Below, one piece after another: positions 29,201 through 37,053 of a DNA stretch of 59,543 nucleotides. The DNA is taken from assembly GCF_014859505.1 (NCBI RefSeq), contig NZ_JACUUD010000006.1, forward strand, positions 1-59,543. The letters run 5' to 3'. The notes under the pieces are model-generated. The model made no database searches. It saw only the letters and a program-made list of their open reading frames with translations, and had not been told where the DNA came from. Position numbers and translations under genes: made by a program. The first letter of the stretch is position 1, and every line of letters starts with the position of its first letter. This DNA is from Halomonas sp. (GTDB lineage: Bacteria > Pseudomonadota > Gammaproteobacteria > Pseudomonadales > Halomonadaceae).

Positions 29201-32123
29201 CCAGGCCCTCGTCTCTTCCAGGCGGGGCGGTCGCCCGACAATCACCAGAGGGAACCCACTCAAGCAGGTGTCGGTGGCTGACATGTCGTCGCCACAGGGT
29301 GCGCAGGATGGCGTCCAGGTGAATGTAGGCCTCGTAGGGCAGGCAGCTGACCTGGAAGCCGAGCTGGCCCGTGCGTCCGGCCAGGTCGCGGGTCGTGCAT
29401 GCCAGGTGTTGCCCAAGCGGACGTTCGCCGGGCTTGCCCAAGAGCTCGCGGATGATGTCGACGATCATCGGCATCGCCAGCAGCGTGATGGCGCCGAGAG
29501 TCCAGACCCAGGCGGTGGCGGGCAGCGTCCACCCCAGCAGCAGCAGCGCCGTGAGGGCGATGGGAAAGAGGCTGCGGCGCAGGTTGTCCAGCAGCTTCCA
29601 GCGTGACAGCAGCGGCAGGGGTATGACGGGTTGGCCGTCCTGTTCGCCGTGGCCCGCGGGAGGATGCCGGCCCAGCCAGCCGGTGAGCTGCCAGTCGCCG
29701 CGAATCCAACGGTGACGGCGCTTGATGTCATCGAGGTAGTGGCTGGGGTGATCCTCGTAGAGAGTGATGTCGCTGACCAGTCCGGAACGGGCATGGCAGC
29801 CCTCCAGCAGGTCATGGCTGAGAATGAGGTTCTCGGGGAAGCGCGTGCCGATCGCCCGCTCGAAGGCGTCGACCTCGTAGATCCCCTTGCCGATATAGGA
29901 CCCCTCGTCGAAAAGGTCCTGGTAGAGATCCGAGATGGCCCGGGTGTAAGGGTCGATGCCGGCCTCACCGCCGAACATCCGCGCGTAGCGGGATCGGTTG
30001 GCGCCTTCGAGGCTTGCCGCAATGCTCGGCTGGAGAATGCCGTGGCCATCGATGACCCGCCCGGTCAGGGGCGCATGACGAGGGCGATTGAGCGGATGGG
30101 CCATGGTGCTCACCAGCTGGCGCGCGGCATCGCGGGGAAGCTGGGTGTCGCTGTCCAGGGTGATCACGTAGACCACGCTCGACAGCGGTGAGGTATCCCC
30201 GACAATCAGCGTGAAGCGCTTGCGGCCGTCGGCCTCCTGGCTGCCGCGCAGCAGCGCGTTGAGGTCGGCAAGCTTGCCGCGTTTGCGTTCGTGTCCCATC
30301 CAGCAGCGCTCCCGGGCGTTCCAGCAGCGAGGGCGGTGAAACAGATAGAGGGGCGTTGCCTCGCCGCCGAGGTCTCGCCATTGATCGGCATAGGTGGCGT
30401 TCAGCCGTTCGATGCCGTCGCGCACCCGTGTCAGCAGGGCATCGTCATCGGGTAGCGTGGCCTCTTGGGCATCGCTGAAATCGGTCAGCAGGGCGAAGTG
30501 GAGATGGGCATCCTGGTTGGCCAGGAAGCGTACCTCGAGAGATTCCAGCAGCGAGTCGATGCCGGCCGCGTCCGCCAGGAGCGTTGGTGTGACGACCAGC
30601 GTGCGACAGCTGTCGGGGATGCCGCTCCTGACCTCCATGCGCGGCAGCGTGCGCGGTGTCACCATCAGGGTCGCCAGCCGGTTGACCAGCGACACGGCGC
30701 TCTGACTGCTGACCAGCAGCGAGAGTAACGCGACCCCCGCTATCCAGCCCGGTGGCGCCGGCTCGGTGAGCCGCGACCCGGCGGCAAGCAGCAGCACGGC
30801 GCTGATCAGCAGGGTGAGGCCGACGATGGTGCCCAGGTAGAAGGGCAGGGCCCGCCGCCGCATACGCACGCCCAGGCGGTGGAACGCCGAACGGCTCACC
30901 CTGGCCACTCGGGTCAGGTCGGCGGAGCCACCACCGATCAGGTAGTAGCCGACGTGTCGGGCGCGTTCGGGATCGGCGCCTGGCCGGGGGGGCGAGGCAG
31001 CGAGTTCGACGGCCAGCCTCGCCACGTCGCTTTCGTCGATAGGCGACTGGCTGGCCAGGGTTTCCACGATATGCCGATAGCGGTCACGGGTGGCGAAGTC
31101 CATGCGGGGATAGATGCCGCTGGGGTCCTCTCGCAGGGTTCGCTCGACGGCGCTCTGGGTCTCCACGAACTCCTGCCAGTCGATGGCACCGATGATCCGC
31201 AGGCTGCCGACGCTGTTGCTTACCGATACCTGGTCGGATGCCTGCTGCTGATTGGCGATCAGGATGTGCTGTTCGATGCTGGCGCCCGCGTCAGAGAGTC
31301 GCTGCTCGATCCAGGAGAGCGGTAGCGAGAGAGACGGGCCACGCCCCTGCAAGCGCCTGGACAGCACGGCCACGAACTCGCTGCTCATGAGCGGCTTCGA
31401 GCGGGCCATGTCGGCGACCTCCAGGATCAGGTTCTGGGGGGCGTTCTCGGCAGTCGCGACCATGCGTGCCGCCCACATGTCGGCAAGCTGGCGTTCACCG
31501 AGCGCGGCATCGAGTCTGTCTGCTACCTGACGCAGGTTCTCGATCAGCGCCAGGCGCAGCATGATGGGAATGGCCCACAGTTCGCCCAGTGTCAGGGTGA
31601 TGTGGCGCTGATACGAGGCCACGAAGCGGCTCAGGTTGTCGAAAGCGAGATGACCATCGCCGTGGGCGATGGCTTCCATGGCAATGTCGTAGACGCGCGG
31701 CCGACCCGCGGAGGGGCCGCTCAGGAGCCTGGGGAGTGCCTTGCTGTAGCCGGGTGGCAGGTGTCGCTTGGCGGTCAGCATCTGCTCCTCGAGCAGATGG
31801 AAGTTGTCCAGCAGCACCTCCCCCGCGGGAGCAATGCGCTGCTCCTCGGCCACGGCAGTGGTCAAGCGGTTGCAGCTATCGACCAGGGCCTGTTCGTTGT
31901 GGCGCAGGCGGGGCAGCAGCAGATCGGATGCGTGGCCGGTTGCGAGCTGATGGCGGTTGGCCAGCCACTCTCCGTGCGTCTCCATCTGGGCGGCGCTGAA
32001 CAGCTCGGCCCGAGGCGGGGGCGTGGCCTCGTGGCCGGACGCCCCCTGGCGTCTGGCATGGCGCCATTGCCTGAACCGGTAGCGGCGTTCGCGGTAGGCA
32101 TTCAGGAGTGTCACGGCGAGCAC
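23217..32123 (-). CDS. Cyclic beta-1,2-glucan synthase-like protein (NdvB-type: GT84, glucoamylase-like and GH94 domains)
   Basis: 2968 aa; YVITLDSDTQLPRDAARQLV, HRWIRGDWQLTGWL, YYDLLASESRLSSFVGIALGQ, GSGDWNDGMNLVGIKGRGESVWLGFFL. GTG start at 32123. Confidence 0.88.
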   Translation of the reverse strand: MLAVTLLNAYRERRYRFRQWRHARRQGASGHEATPPPRAELFSAAQMETHGEWLANRHQLATGHASDLLLPRLRHNEQALVDSCNRLTTAVAEEQRIAPAGEVLLDNFHLLEEQMLTAKRHLPPGYSKALPRLLSGPSAGRPRVYDIAMEAIAHGDGHLAFDNLSRFVASYQRHITLTLGELWAIPIMLRLALIENLRQVADRLDAALGERQLADMWAARMVATAENAPQNLILEVADMARSKPLMSSEFVAVLSRRLQGRGPSLSLPLSWIEQRLSDAGASIEQHILIANQQQASDQVSVSNSVGSLRIIGAIDWQEFVETQSAVERTLREDPSGIYPRMDFATRDRYRHIVETLASQSPIDESDVARLAVELAASPPRPGADPERARHVGYYLIGGGSADLTRVARVSRSAFHRLGVRMRRRALPFYLGTIVGLTLLISAVLLLAAGSRLTEPAPPGWIAGVALLSLLVSSQSAVSLVNRLATLMVTPRTLPRMEVRSGIPDSCRTLVVTPTLLADAAGIDSLLESLEVRFLANQDAHLHFALLTDFSDAQEATLPDDDALLTRVRDGIERLNATYADQWRDLGGEATPLYLFHRPRCWNARERCWMGHERKRGKLADLNALLRGSQEADGRKRFTLIVGDTSPLSSVVYVITLDSDTQLPRDAARQLVSTMAHPLNRPRHAPLTGRVIDGHGILQPSIAASLEGANRSRYARMFGGEAGIDPYTRAISDLYQDLFDEGSYIGKGIYEVDAFERAIGTRFPENLILSHDLLEGCHARSGLVSDITLYEDHPSHYLDDIKRRHRWIRGDWQLTGWLGRHPPAGHGEQDGQPVIPLPLLSRWKLLDNLRRSLFPIALTALLLLGWTLPATAWVWTLGAITLLAMPMIVDIIRELLGKPGERPLGQHLACTTRDLAGRTGQLGFQVSCLPYEAYIHLDAILRTLWRRHVSHRHLLEWVPSGDCRATAPPGRDEGLGRVLGQMWLSPVLAGAIALWLAGTQPLTLLAAAPFLTLWGIAPGLAWWTSRPQPPRPSRLDAEQTRFLQRLARRTWAFFEEMMSAEDHWLPPDNIQAYRQITLAHRTSPTNIGMALLANLAAHDFGYLTAAGLMTRSERTLGTLGILPRYRGHFYNWYDTQTLQPLPPHYVSSVDSGNLSGHLLTLSRGLLEMADAPILPPRCWQGLRDTLALIEECGGATAQGPLEAYRQLLDSTSATPQDSLTTWYQALTRLSGASAVLVEAMRPLARVLQPEASASPETPWLEEDPHQWALCLHRQAQDLLDELDDLAPWLAHAERLDDSPLGRTLATLPLPRLRDLGALDRLLAAMPAPAMQDASDHAQADPLHEVIEQAQGRARQRIDALERLAARCVEFARVEYGFLFDRTKHLLAIGYNVTEERLDSGYYDLLASESRLSSFVGIALGQLPKESWFSLGRLLTRAGGKPVLLSWSGSMFEYLMPMLVMPTYPNTLLDQTCRAAVARQIDYGRQRGVPWGISESAYNTVDARLNYQYRAFGVPGLGLKRGLAEDLVVAPYASAMALMVAPVEACHNLQRLARDGVMGKFGLYEAVDYSPARQRRGSRKTLVRTFMAHHQGMSLLALAHLLLAQPMQRRFSADRHLQAVLLLLQERIPRASPLFTHVARLAEVHTESGRSDPPIRVFDTADTATPAVQLLSNGRYHVMVTNAGGGYSRWRDLAVTRWREDPTRDHQGTFCYLRDLDSGHVWSNAYQPTRTPGSHYEAIFAEGRAEYRRRDDVGSGELETYTEIAVSPEDDIELRRIRLTNHSEQRRELEVTSYAEVVIAPAATDDLHPAFSNLFVQTEIIAHHSAILCHRRSRAPEEASPWMFQLLIVRDAPSPAASYETDRLGFIGRCRDPAAPLAMDHPGSLSGQTGAVLDPIAAIRRAFCVEPHHAVTLDLVTGMAGSRADAECLIAKYQDRHLADRVFELTWTHRQVVLEQLDASEADAQLHARLASAVLYAHPALRADPAIIATNRRGQSALWSYAISGDLPIVLLRVGSSASLALVRQLIQAHAHWRLQGLAVDLVIWNEEYAVYRQQLQEQILGLIASGSAASQIDRPGGIFVRPLEQIAGEDRLLFQAVARAIILDSHGSLEEQLDQRQRQDARPPLLRVTDSRPAAGSRPPVAPEGLILSNPLGAFTANGQEYVIQLGPGQRTPAPWVNVIANPDFGCVISESGGSYSWHLNAHENRLTPWHNDPVSDPSGEALYLRDEESGHLWSPTPLPVRSNAHYLVRHGFGYSVFESEQDGINSQLWIYVALDASIKFSVLKVHNLSARMRQLSATGYVEWVLGDLPARTAMHVTTEISATSGALMARNVFHRELSEQVAFFDVDDPTRTLSGDRQEFIGRNGSLQAPAALARTHLSGTVGAGLDPCAALQVKLSLAPDERRTVIFRLGVGPDREQADALIQHYRVPGSASQALDGVQAHWRHTLGALQIETPDPALDVMANGWLLYQTLACRLWARSGYYQSGGAFGFRDQLQDSMALAHAAPERLRDQLLLCASRQFREGDVQHWWHPPQGRGVRTRCSDDYLWLPLALCRYVRVSDDIEVLDRPIGFLDGRAVGEDDEAYYDLPDRAPGEASLYQHALLALRHGQRFGEHGLPLMGSGDWNDGMNLVGIKGRGESVWLGFFLCQVLEEFGQLAQRYGDEETAESCRSSRRTLRDSLDQHAWDGDWYRRAYFDDGTPLGSASADECRIDSISQSWAVLSGAGDPRRAEQAMEAVFTHLVHPDQRLVQLLAPPFDKASPTPGYIRGYVPGVRENGGQYTHAAIWAAMAYARLGQRERAWLLMDMLNPVQHSRSAAGMARYRLEPYVVAADIYAIEPHVGRGGWSWYTGAAGWMYRLISESLLGLQQAGNRLTITPCLPADWPHIRLRYRFHGTSYVITIRQAGDDKHHPPITRLDGVRLPDPVITLCDDGREHQVEIHLGNNESPRTPPAGLPGTRRRRDEGDVQ

Positions 32124-32129
32124 TCGGTG

Positions 32130-32198
32130 TCAGCCCAGAACCGACAGCACGGCCAGCATGACCACCGTCGTCACGATTACCCAGAGTATGTTTTTCAT
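32130..32198 (-). CDS. 22-aa transmembrane peptide, in the same frame as the NdvB-like ORF
   Basis: ATG at 32198: MKNILWVIVTTVVMLAVLSVLG then TGA; GGAA 5 nt upstream of the ATG; two codons separate the TGA from the GTG start of the 2968-aa ORF. Confidence 0.5.
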   Translation of the reverse strand: MKNILWVIVTTVVMLAVLSVLG

Positions 32199-32487
32199 GT
32201 TGGTTCCATTTGTTGGAAAGTGTTCCTGTCCGGGGTGAGGTGGATAACGCCGATGTTTATTTATGCTAGGTGGTCAAGCATCGGGCGTCGATGTGATAAA
32301 TGCTATGCAACTAGGCTTATCGGCTGGATATGATCATCAGGGCGATGAACAGGAGAACGATGGAAGTCGATATGGCCGCATTCTTGAGATTTGGTATGAT
32401 ATCTCGCTAGGAGTTTTTAATGGTTTGCTGATAGGAAATATTAGTTGTGGGCATCATAATGTTGGTTGAGCTGGCTGAGCCACGTTA

Positions 32488-32519
32488 AAAGCGGAAAGCG
32501 AATAAACGCTTTCCGCTTT
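32488..32519. terminator. Hairpin downstream of PRC-barrel gene
   Basis: Perfect 13-bp stem AAAGCGGAAAGCG-AATAAA-CGCTTTCCGCTTT. Confidence 0.6.
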
Positions 32520-32554
32520 CGGGACTGCCCCTGACAAGCCGGGGAAGGGTACCG

Positions 32555-32980
32555 TTAGTTGGCGTCGTGCTCGTAGTCGTCGGCCTCCTCGAGGGTGTCC
32601 TGGTCGGCGTTGATGCGTACGACGTAGTCGTCGTCCTCCTGGGACAGGACCACGCCATCCCAGTCGATGGCGACGACTTTCTCGCCCATGCCCATCAGGC
32701 CGCCCATGCTGACCACCAGAGCGATGATCTGGCCATTCTCGTCGAGCAGGAAGTTGTCGATGCTGCCGATCTTCTCGTCGTCGCTGGCCATGCTCCTGAC
32801 GTCAGCCCCCATCAGGTCACTGGCGTGAAGCGTGCCACTGGGCTGTTCGGTCAGGAAGGTGACTTTCGTTCCGGCATAATCTGTCTTGTCGGCATGTTCG
32901 TCGGCCACGGAAACACTGGCGGCCAATAGCATGGCCGGGGTAAGCGTCAGACTTAACAGGAAAGGCTTGATCATGTTCAT
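32555..32980 (-). CDS. PRC-barrel domain periplasmic protein
   Basis: Signal peptide, then LHASDLMGADVRSMASDDEKIGSIDNFLLDENGQIIALVVSMGG. Confidence 0.85.
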   Translation of the reverse strand: MNMIKPFLLSLTLTPAMLLAASVSVADEHADKTDYAGTKVTFLTEQPSGTLHASDLMGADVRSMASDDEKIGSIDNFLLDENGQIIALVVSMGGLMGMGEKVVAIDWDGVVLSQEDDDYVVRINADQDTLEEADDYEHDAN

Positions 32981-33319
32981 GACATGCTCCTTGTCTACGG
33001 GTCGGTGCGTTTTCGGTGGCGCTTCACTCCTTGAGGCGCGTAGTGCAACATCCTGTTCTGGCACGTCCGTCGCCACACTCACGCAAGAGTAGGCCGATAA
33101 GTTGTTGTGGTCTGTGCGCTGGCGAACGTTGGAAAAATGGCCAGAATAAATCACGCTGCGTTGTCCGAGTGATTATCGAGGCGCACTCCCGACATGTTGC
33201 CGATTTCGAGGCGGCATTGCGCTTCTTCGTCACTTCATGCTTACAGGGTCTTGCCAAGCAGGCGCGGGGGAGTCAGCAGCGGAACCCTGCAAAGCACCGC
33301 GGCGGTAGCGGGTAAATGA

Positions 33320-33538
33320 TCAGGGCTTGCTGATCTCATGGCCGATGACGCCGCCTACGGCCGCACCACCGACGGTGCCGACAGCCGAGCCGCCGGTGAG
33401 GACAGAACCACCCACGGCGCCCACGCCTGCGCCGACCACCGTGCCTTTGTCCTGTGTCGACATGCCGGAACAGGCGGCCAGAGAGAGCGAGACCAGCAGG
33501 ATGGACGTCGCCAGCAGGGAATTTCTGACAGATTTCAT
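33320..33538 (-). CDS. Glycine-zipper lipoprotein (OsmB-like)
   Basis: Lipobox LAAC; GTVVGAGVGAVGGSVLTGGSAVGTVGGAAVGGVIGHEI. Confidence 0.85.
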   Translation of the reverse strand: MKSVRNSLLATSILLVSLSLAACSGMSTQDKGTVVGAGVGAVGGSVLTGGSAVGTVGGAAVGGVIGHEISKP

Positions 33539-33774
33539 GAGGGTGTGACTCGGGTTGAGGATCTTGGCTGCAGCGGCTGTTCGCTTCGGCGGAGCCGCTG
33601 CGAGGGACTGCTATCCTCAGAATAGTGGCAGGACGAGGGTCTTATCCGTTGGCTGCCACACATAGCCGTGACGAAGGGGCGCAGAGACACCCCAGGGGAT
33701 CTGGGCGGCTGGCGCCGTTGATGTGGGACACGGAACCCGCAGCCCGGGAACGACGGACAACGGGGTGCGTCAGG

Positions 33775-34323
33775 TCATGAGCGCGGCTGCAGTCGAATGT
33801 CGATGCTCACCTCGATGGACTCCTCGGGACTGGCAAGCCAGATCATCCCGTCCTGGAGCGTGGCGTTGAGGTCCATACCACGGGCCGCGAGTCTGGCCAG
33901 GGCAGTGACGCTCTCGGGAGCGACATCGATGACCGTGAGGTTGGAGAGGCTGCGCAGCTTGCCGGCGAGCTGCTCCCACCAGAGCCGGGAGCCCTGGCCG
34001 CCATAGGTGTAGATCACCACCTGTTGCGCACGGCCGCAGGCCCGTCGTATCTCGCGTTCGTCCGGCTGGCCGAGCTGAATCCACAGTTCGATCTCGCCTG
34101 TGAGGCTCCTGCGCCAAAGGTCTGGCTCGTCATCGGCGCTGACGCCGCGCCCGAAGGCCAGGTCTGGATGGGCGTGACGCGCAAATGCCAGCAGCCGCAG
34201 CATCATGCGCTCGTCGGTCTCGGATGGGTGGCGGGCGACGGTCAGCACATGCTCGTCGTAATAGTGACGGTCCATGTCGGCGACCTGCAGCCGCGCCTTG
34301 CAGATGGTGGCCTTCAGCGCCAT
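33775..34323 (-). CDS. yaeQ: YaeQ family protein
   Basis: MALKATICKARLQVADMDRHYYDEHVLTVARHPSETDERMMLRLLAFARHAH. Confidence 0.92.
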   Translation of the reverse strand: MALKATICKARLQVADMDRHYYDEHVLTVARHPSETDERMMLRLLAFARHAHPDLAFGRGVSADDEPDLWRRSLTGEIELWIQLGQPDEREIRRACGRAQQVVIYTYGGQGSRLWWEQLAGKLRSLSNLTVIDVAPESVTALARLAARGMDLNATLQDGMIWLASPEESIEVSIDIRLQPRS

Positions 34324-34703
34324 GGCGAACTCCTGGGAATGGTGGGCAGTTTGCGCGACAACGTACCAGGCACCTGAGTGGCTCCGGCGTGATCGTTCGG
34401 CTTGTCGGCCGGGTGGATCAGGGCCTGTGTGTCCTGGTCGTGCTCGGGGTAGAGCGACAGCATACCTGAGCCGATAAACCGTGGGCGATCCAGTCGGCTT
34501 TTCCAATCCTCCCTGTTGCCTTGCTTCTTGATAGCGTGAGCGTCGAGGCGATGAAATTCGAGCTGTCAATCGACATGGATGCCGTGCCATGAAAGCCCGC
34601 ATGACCGCCGAGAAGGCGTTTCGCCTGCTTGCCGATGGGATGTCGCGTTCCGGAACGGAAGCCTTCTTCACCACTTTTTTCGGGGACCACTCCAGAGGGG
34701 GGT

Positions 34704-34736
34704 AAAACAAAAAACCAGCCACAGGTGGCTGGTTTT
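34704..34736 (-). terminator. Rho-independent terminator of tRNA-Ser
   Basis: Minus strand CCAGCCA-CCTG-TGGCTGG followed by TTTTTTGTTTTA. Confidence 0.8.
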
Positions 34737-34746
34737 CAAGATGTTA

Positions 34747-34834
34747 TGGCGGAGGGGCAGGGATTCGAACCCTGGGAACCTTGCGGTTCGTCGGTTTTCA
34801 AGACCGGTGCAATCGACCACTCTGCCACCCCTCC
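34747..34834 (-). tRNA. tRNA-Ser (anticodon UGA)
   Basis: GGAGGGGTGGCAGAGTGGTCGATTGCACCGGTCTTGAAAACCGACGAACCGCAAGGTTCCCAGGGTTCGAATCCCTGCCCCTCCGCCA; acceptor stem, class II variable arm and TTCGAAT arm present. Confidence 0.95.
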
Positions 34835-34953
34835 GGCTTACGGCGGTGAATATTACCAGCTTTCGGTGCCGGGTCAAGAGGGCTATGGGATCAAGGCGTT
34901 AGCCAGGTCACCGACAGGGTGGCACACTGGGCACTGCCACGCCGGAGCCTGCC

Positions 34954-35400
34954 ATGACCCAGACCAGCAATATGCCTTCGTTACCGGTAGCCGCCGTCTC
35001 CTGCGCGGTGGAGAGAGAAGGGCGCCTGCTGATGGTGAGGCGGCGCAACCCGCCCAATGCCGGGCGGCTGTCGCTTCCCGGGGGCAAGGTGGAGCCCGGC
35101 GAATCCCTTGCCGCCGCCGCGGCGCGAGAACTGCTCGAGGAAACCGGCGTGCGTGCCAGGGCTTCCCGACCGCTCACCGCATTCGACATCATCGAACATG
35201 ATGACGATGGCAGGCTGCGCTTCCACTATGTCGTGGTGGTCATGCAGATGTCCTGGGATGCGGGGGAGCCAACGGCCGGCGATGACGCCACGCACGCCTG
35301 CTGGATGGACCTTCAGGCCCTCACGGCGGCCGAAGGAGATGTCTGCGACACGGCGGCCGAGGTGGGGATGCAGCTGCTTGGTGCAAGGAATCATCGTTGA
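34954..35400 (+). CDS. Nudix hydrolase
   Basis: LPGGKVEPGESLAAAAARELLEETGV. Confidence 0.9.
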   Translation: MTQTSNMPSLPVAAVSCAVEREGRLLMVRRRNPPNAGRLSLPGGKVEPGESLAAAAARELLEETGVRARASRPLTAFDIIEHDDDGRLRFHYVVVVMQMSWDAGEPTAGDDATHACWMDLQALTAAEGDVCDTAAEVGMQLLGARNHR

Positions 35401-35493
35401 GCCATGCCCGGACAAGGGCTTGCGCGGGGAACCTGGAGTGGGCATTCTAGGTCCATTGTAACGATCCATCAAAACACAGGGAGCCCTGGACCC

Positions 35494-36162
35494 ATGGCAT
35501 ACCAAGATACTCAGCTAACTCGCCCGCAGAGCCAGGCGATCGGCACCAACAAGGTGCTGCGCAATACCTATGGCCTGCTTGCCATGACGCTGCTGTTCTC
35601 GGCGGTCACGGCTGGCGCTGCGATGGCCATGGGCGTCGAGCGCATGAACATCTTCGTGTTCTTCATCGGCGCCTACGGCCTGATGTTCCTCGTCCACAAG
35701 ACTGCCAACTCGGCTCTCGGCCTGCTTACGACGTTCGCCTTCACCGGCTTCATGGGGTTTACCCTGGGGCCGATTCTCAACGCCTACCTGGCACTCCCCA
35801 ACGGCGCGGCGCTGGTGATGAATGCCCTGGCCATGACCGGCCTGACCTTTATCGGCCTCTCCGCCGTGGCGCTGATCTCCAAGAAGGACTTCAGCTTCCT
35901 GGGTAACTTCCTGATGGCCGGCGCCATTGTGCTGATCCTGGCCATGGTGGCGGGTCTGGTCTTCCAGATTCCCACCCTGATGTTGATGGTCTCCGCCGGT
36001 TTCGTGCTGTTTGCCTCCGCGGCGATCCTCTACCAGACCAGCGAAATCGTGCACCGGGCAGGCGAGACCAACTATATTCTCGCCACCATCACTCTCTATG
36101 TGTCGATCTATAATCTCTTAATCAGCCTGCTGTCGCTGCTCGGTATCATGAGCAGCGACTGA
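35494..36162 (+). CDS. yccA: Bax inhibitor-1/YccA family protein
   Basis: Seven-TM-like; NKVLRNTYGLLAMTLLFSAVTAGAAMA; YQTSEIVHRAGETNYILATITLYVSIYNLLISLLSLLGI. Confidence 0.92.
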   Translation: MAYQDTQLTRPQSQAIGTNKVLRNTYGLLAMTLLFSAVTAGAAMAMGVERMNIFVFFIGAYGLMFLVHKTANSALGLLTTFAFTGFMGFTLGPILNAYLALPNGAALVMNALAMTGLTFIGLSAVALISKKDFSFLGNFLMAGAIVLILAMVAGLVFQIPTLMLMVSAGFVLFASAAILYQTSEIVHRAGETNYILATITLYVSIYNLLISLLSLLGIMSSD

Positions 36163-36185
36163 ACCTGGCCGGTCACGAGGACCTC

Positions 36186-36213
36186 GGCTGGCCCCGCCTC
36201 GGCGGGGCCAGCC
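36186..36213 (+). terminator. Terminator hairpin after yccA
   Basis: GGCTGGCCCCGCC-TC-GGCGGGGCCAGCC followed by TGTTTGT. Confidence 0.6.
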
Positions 36214-36235
36214 TGTTTGTGGAGTGTAAAGATCC

Positions 36236-36631
36236 ATGATGCGTTACGGGATTCTGCTGATGGGCGCACCCTACAGCAGCCAGGCTGCTCACTCCGCCCT
36301 GCGCTTTGCCCGAGCGGTGGCGGGGCGAGGCCACCGCCTGGAGGGGGTATTCTTCTACCATGACGGCGTTCACAACGCCGCACGTCTTGCGGCACCGCCC
36401 CAGGACGAACCGCACCTGGTGGATGGTTGGGCGGCACTGGCCGAGGACCATGGCGTGTCGCTCCAGGTCTGTATCGCCGCTGCGCTCCGACGCGGCCTTC
36501 TCGATGAGCGCGAGGCTGCCCGACACGGCAAGCAGGGCCATAGCGTCGAGCCTCCCTTCGAGCTGACCGGGCTTGGCCAACTGGTGGATCTCGGCCTGCG
36601 CTGCGATCGCCTGGTGACGTTCGGACCCTGA
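36236..36631 (+). CDS. tusD: Sulfurtransferase complex subunit TusD
   Basis: DsrE-like GILLMGAPYSSQAAHSALRFARA...GVFFYHDGV; cluster context. Confidence 0.9.
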   Translation: MMRYGILLMGAPYSSQAAHSALRFARAVAGRGHRLEGVFFYHDGVHNAARLAAPPQDEPHLVDGWAALAEDHGVSLQVCIAAALRRGLLDEREAARHGKQGHSVEPPFELTGLGQLVDLGLRCDRLVTFGP

Positions 36632-36640
36632 GGAGGTGGC

Positions 36641-37024
36641 ATGGCAAACGACAAGGCGCAATGGATGGAGGGTGATCTGCTGGTGATCCTGCGCCACGGG
36701 CCCCACGGCACCAGCTGGCTGCGCGAGGGTCTCGATGCTGCCCTGGTCGCCGCCGCTTTCGGGCGCCGGGTGACGCTCCTGTTCATGGGTGAGGGCGTCA
36801 CCGCCCTGGTGCCCGGGCAGAGTGGCGGCCCCCTGGGGCAGAAGGGCACCGCGCCGACGCTCGAGATGCTCGAGATGTACGATATCGATTCCCTGCTGGT
36901 GGAGGCCGATGCACTGGCCCGTTTCGGTCTCTGTGTCGATGGACTCCTGCTGCCAGCGAGGGCAGCAGGCCCCCTCGAGCTATCCGCGCTGGCCAGGACG
37001 CATGCACTGGTACTGACCTTCTGA
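36641..37024 (+). CDS. tusC: Sulfurtransferase complex subunit TusC
   Basis: DsrF-like VILRHGPHGTSWLREGLDAALVAAAFGRRVTLLFMGEGV. Confidence 0.88.
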   Translation: MANDKAQWMEGDLLVILRHGPHGTSWLREGLDAALVAAAFGRRVTLLFMGEGVTALVPGQSGGPLGQKGTAPTLEMLEMYDIDSLLVEADALARFGLCVDGLLLPARAAGPLELSALARTHALVLTF

Positions 37025-37053
37025 AGGTGGCGGTGCCACCGGGAGAGACATTG

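Noticed and set aside
32263-32469. 68-aa plus-strand ORF in the AT-rich island
   Set aside because: No clear ribosome binding site or recognisable family; more likely chance than gene, though the island itself is reported.
33571-33601. Inverted repeat GCAGCGGCT...AGCCGCTGC upstream of the OsmB-like gene
   Set aside because: Long GC-rich spacer and no U-tract; could be chance in a GC-rich intergenic region.
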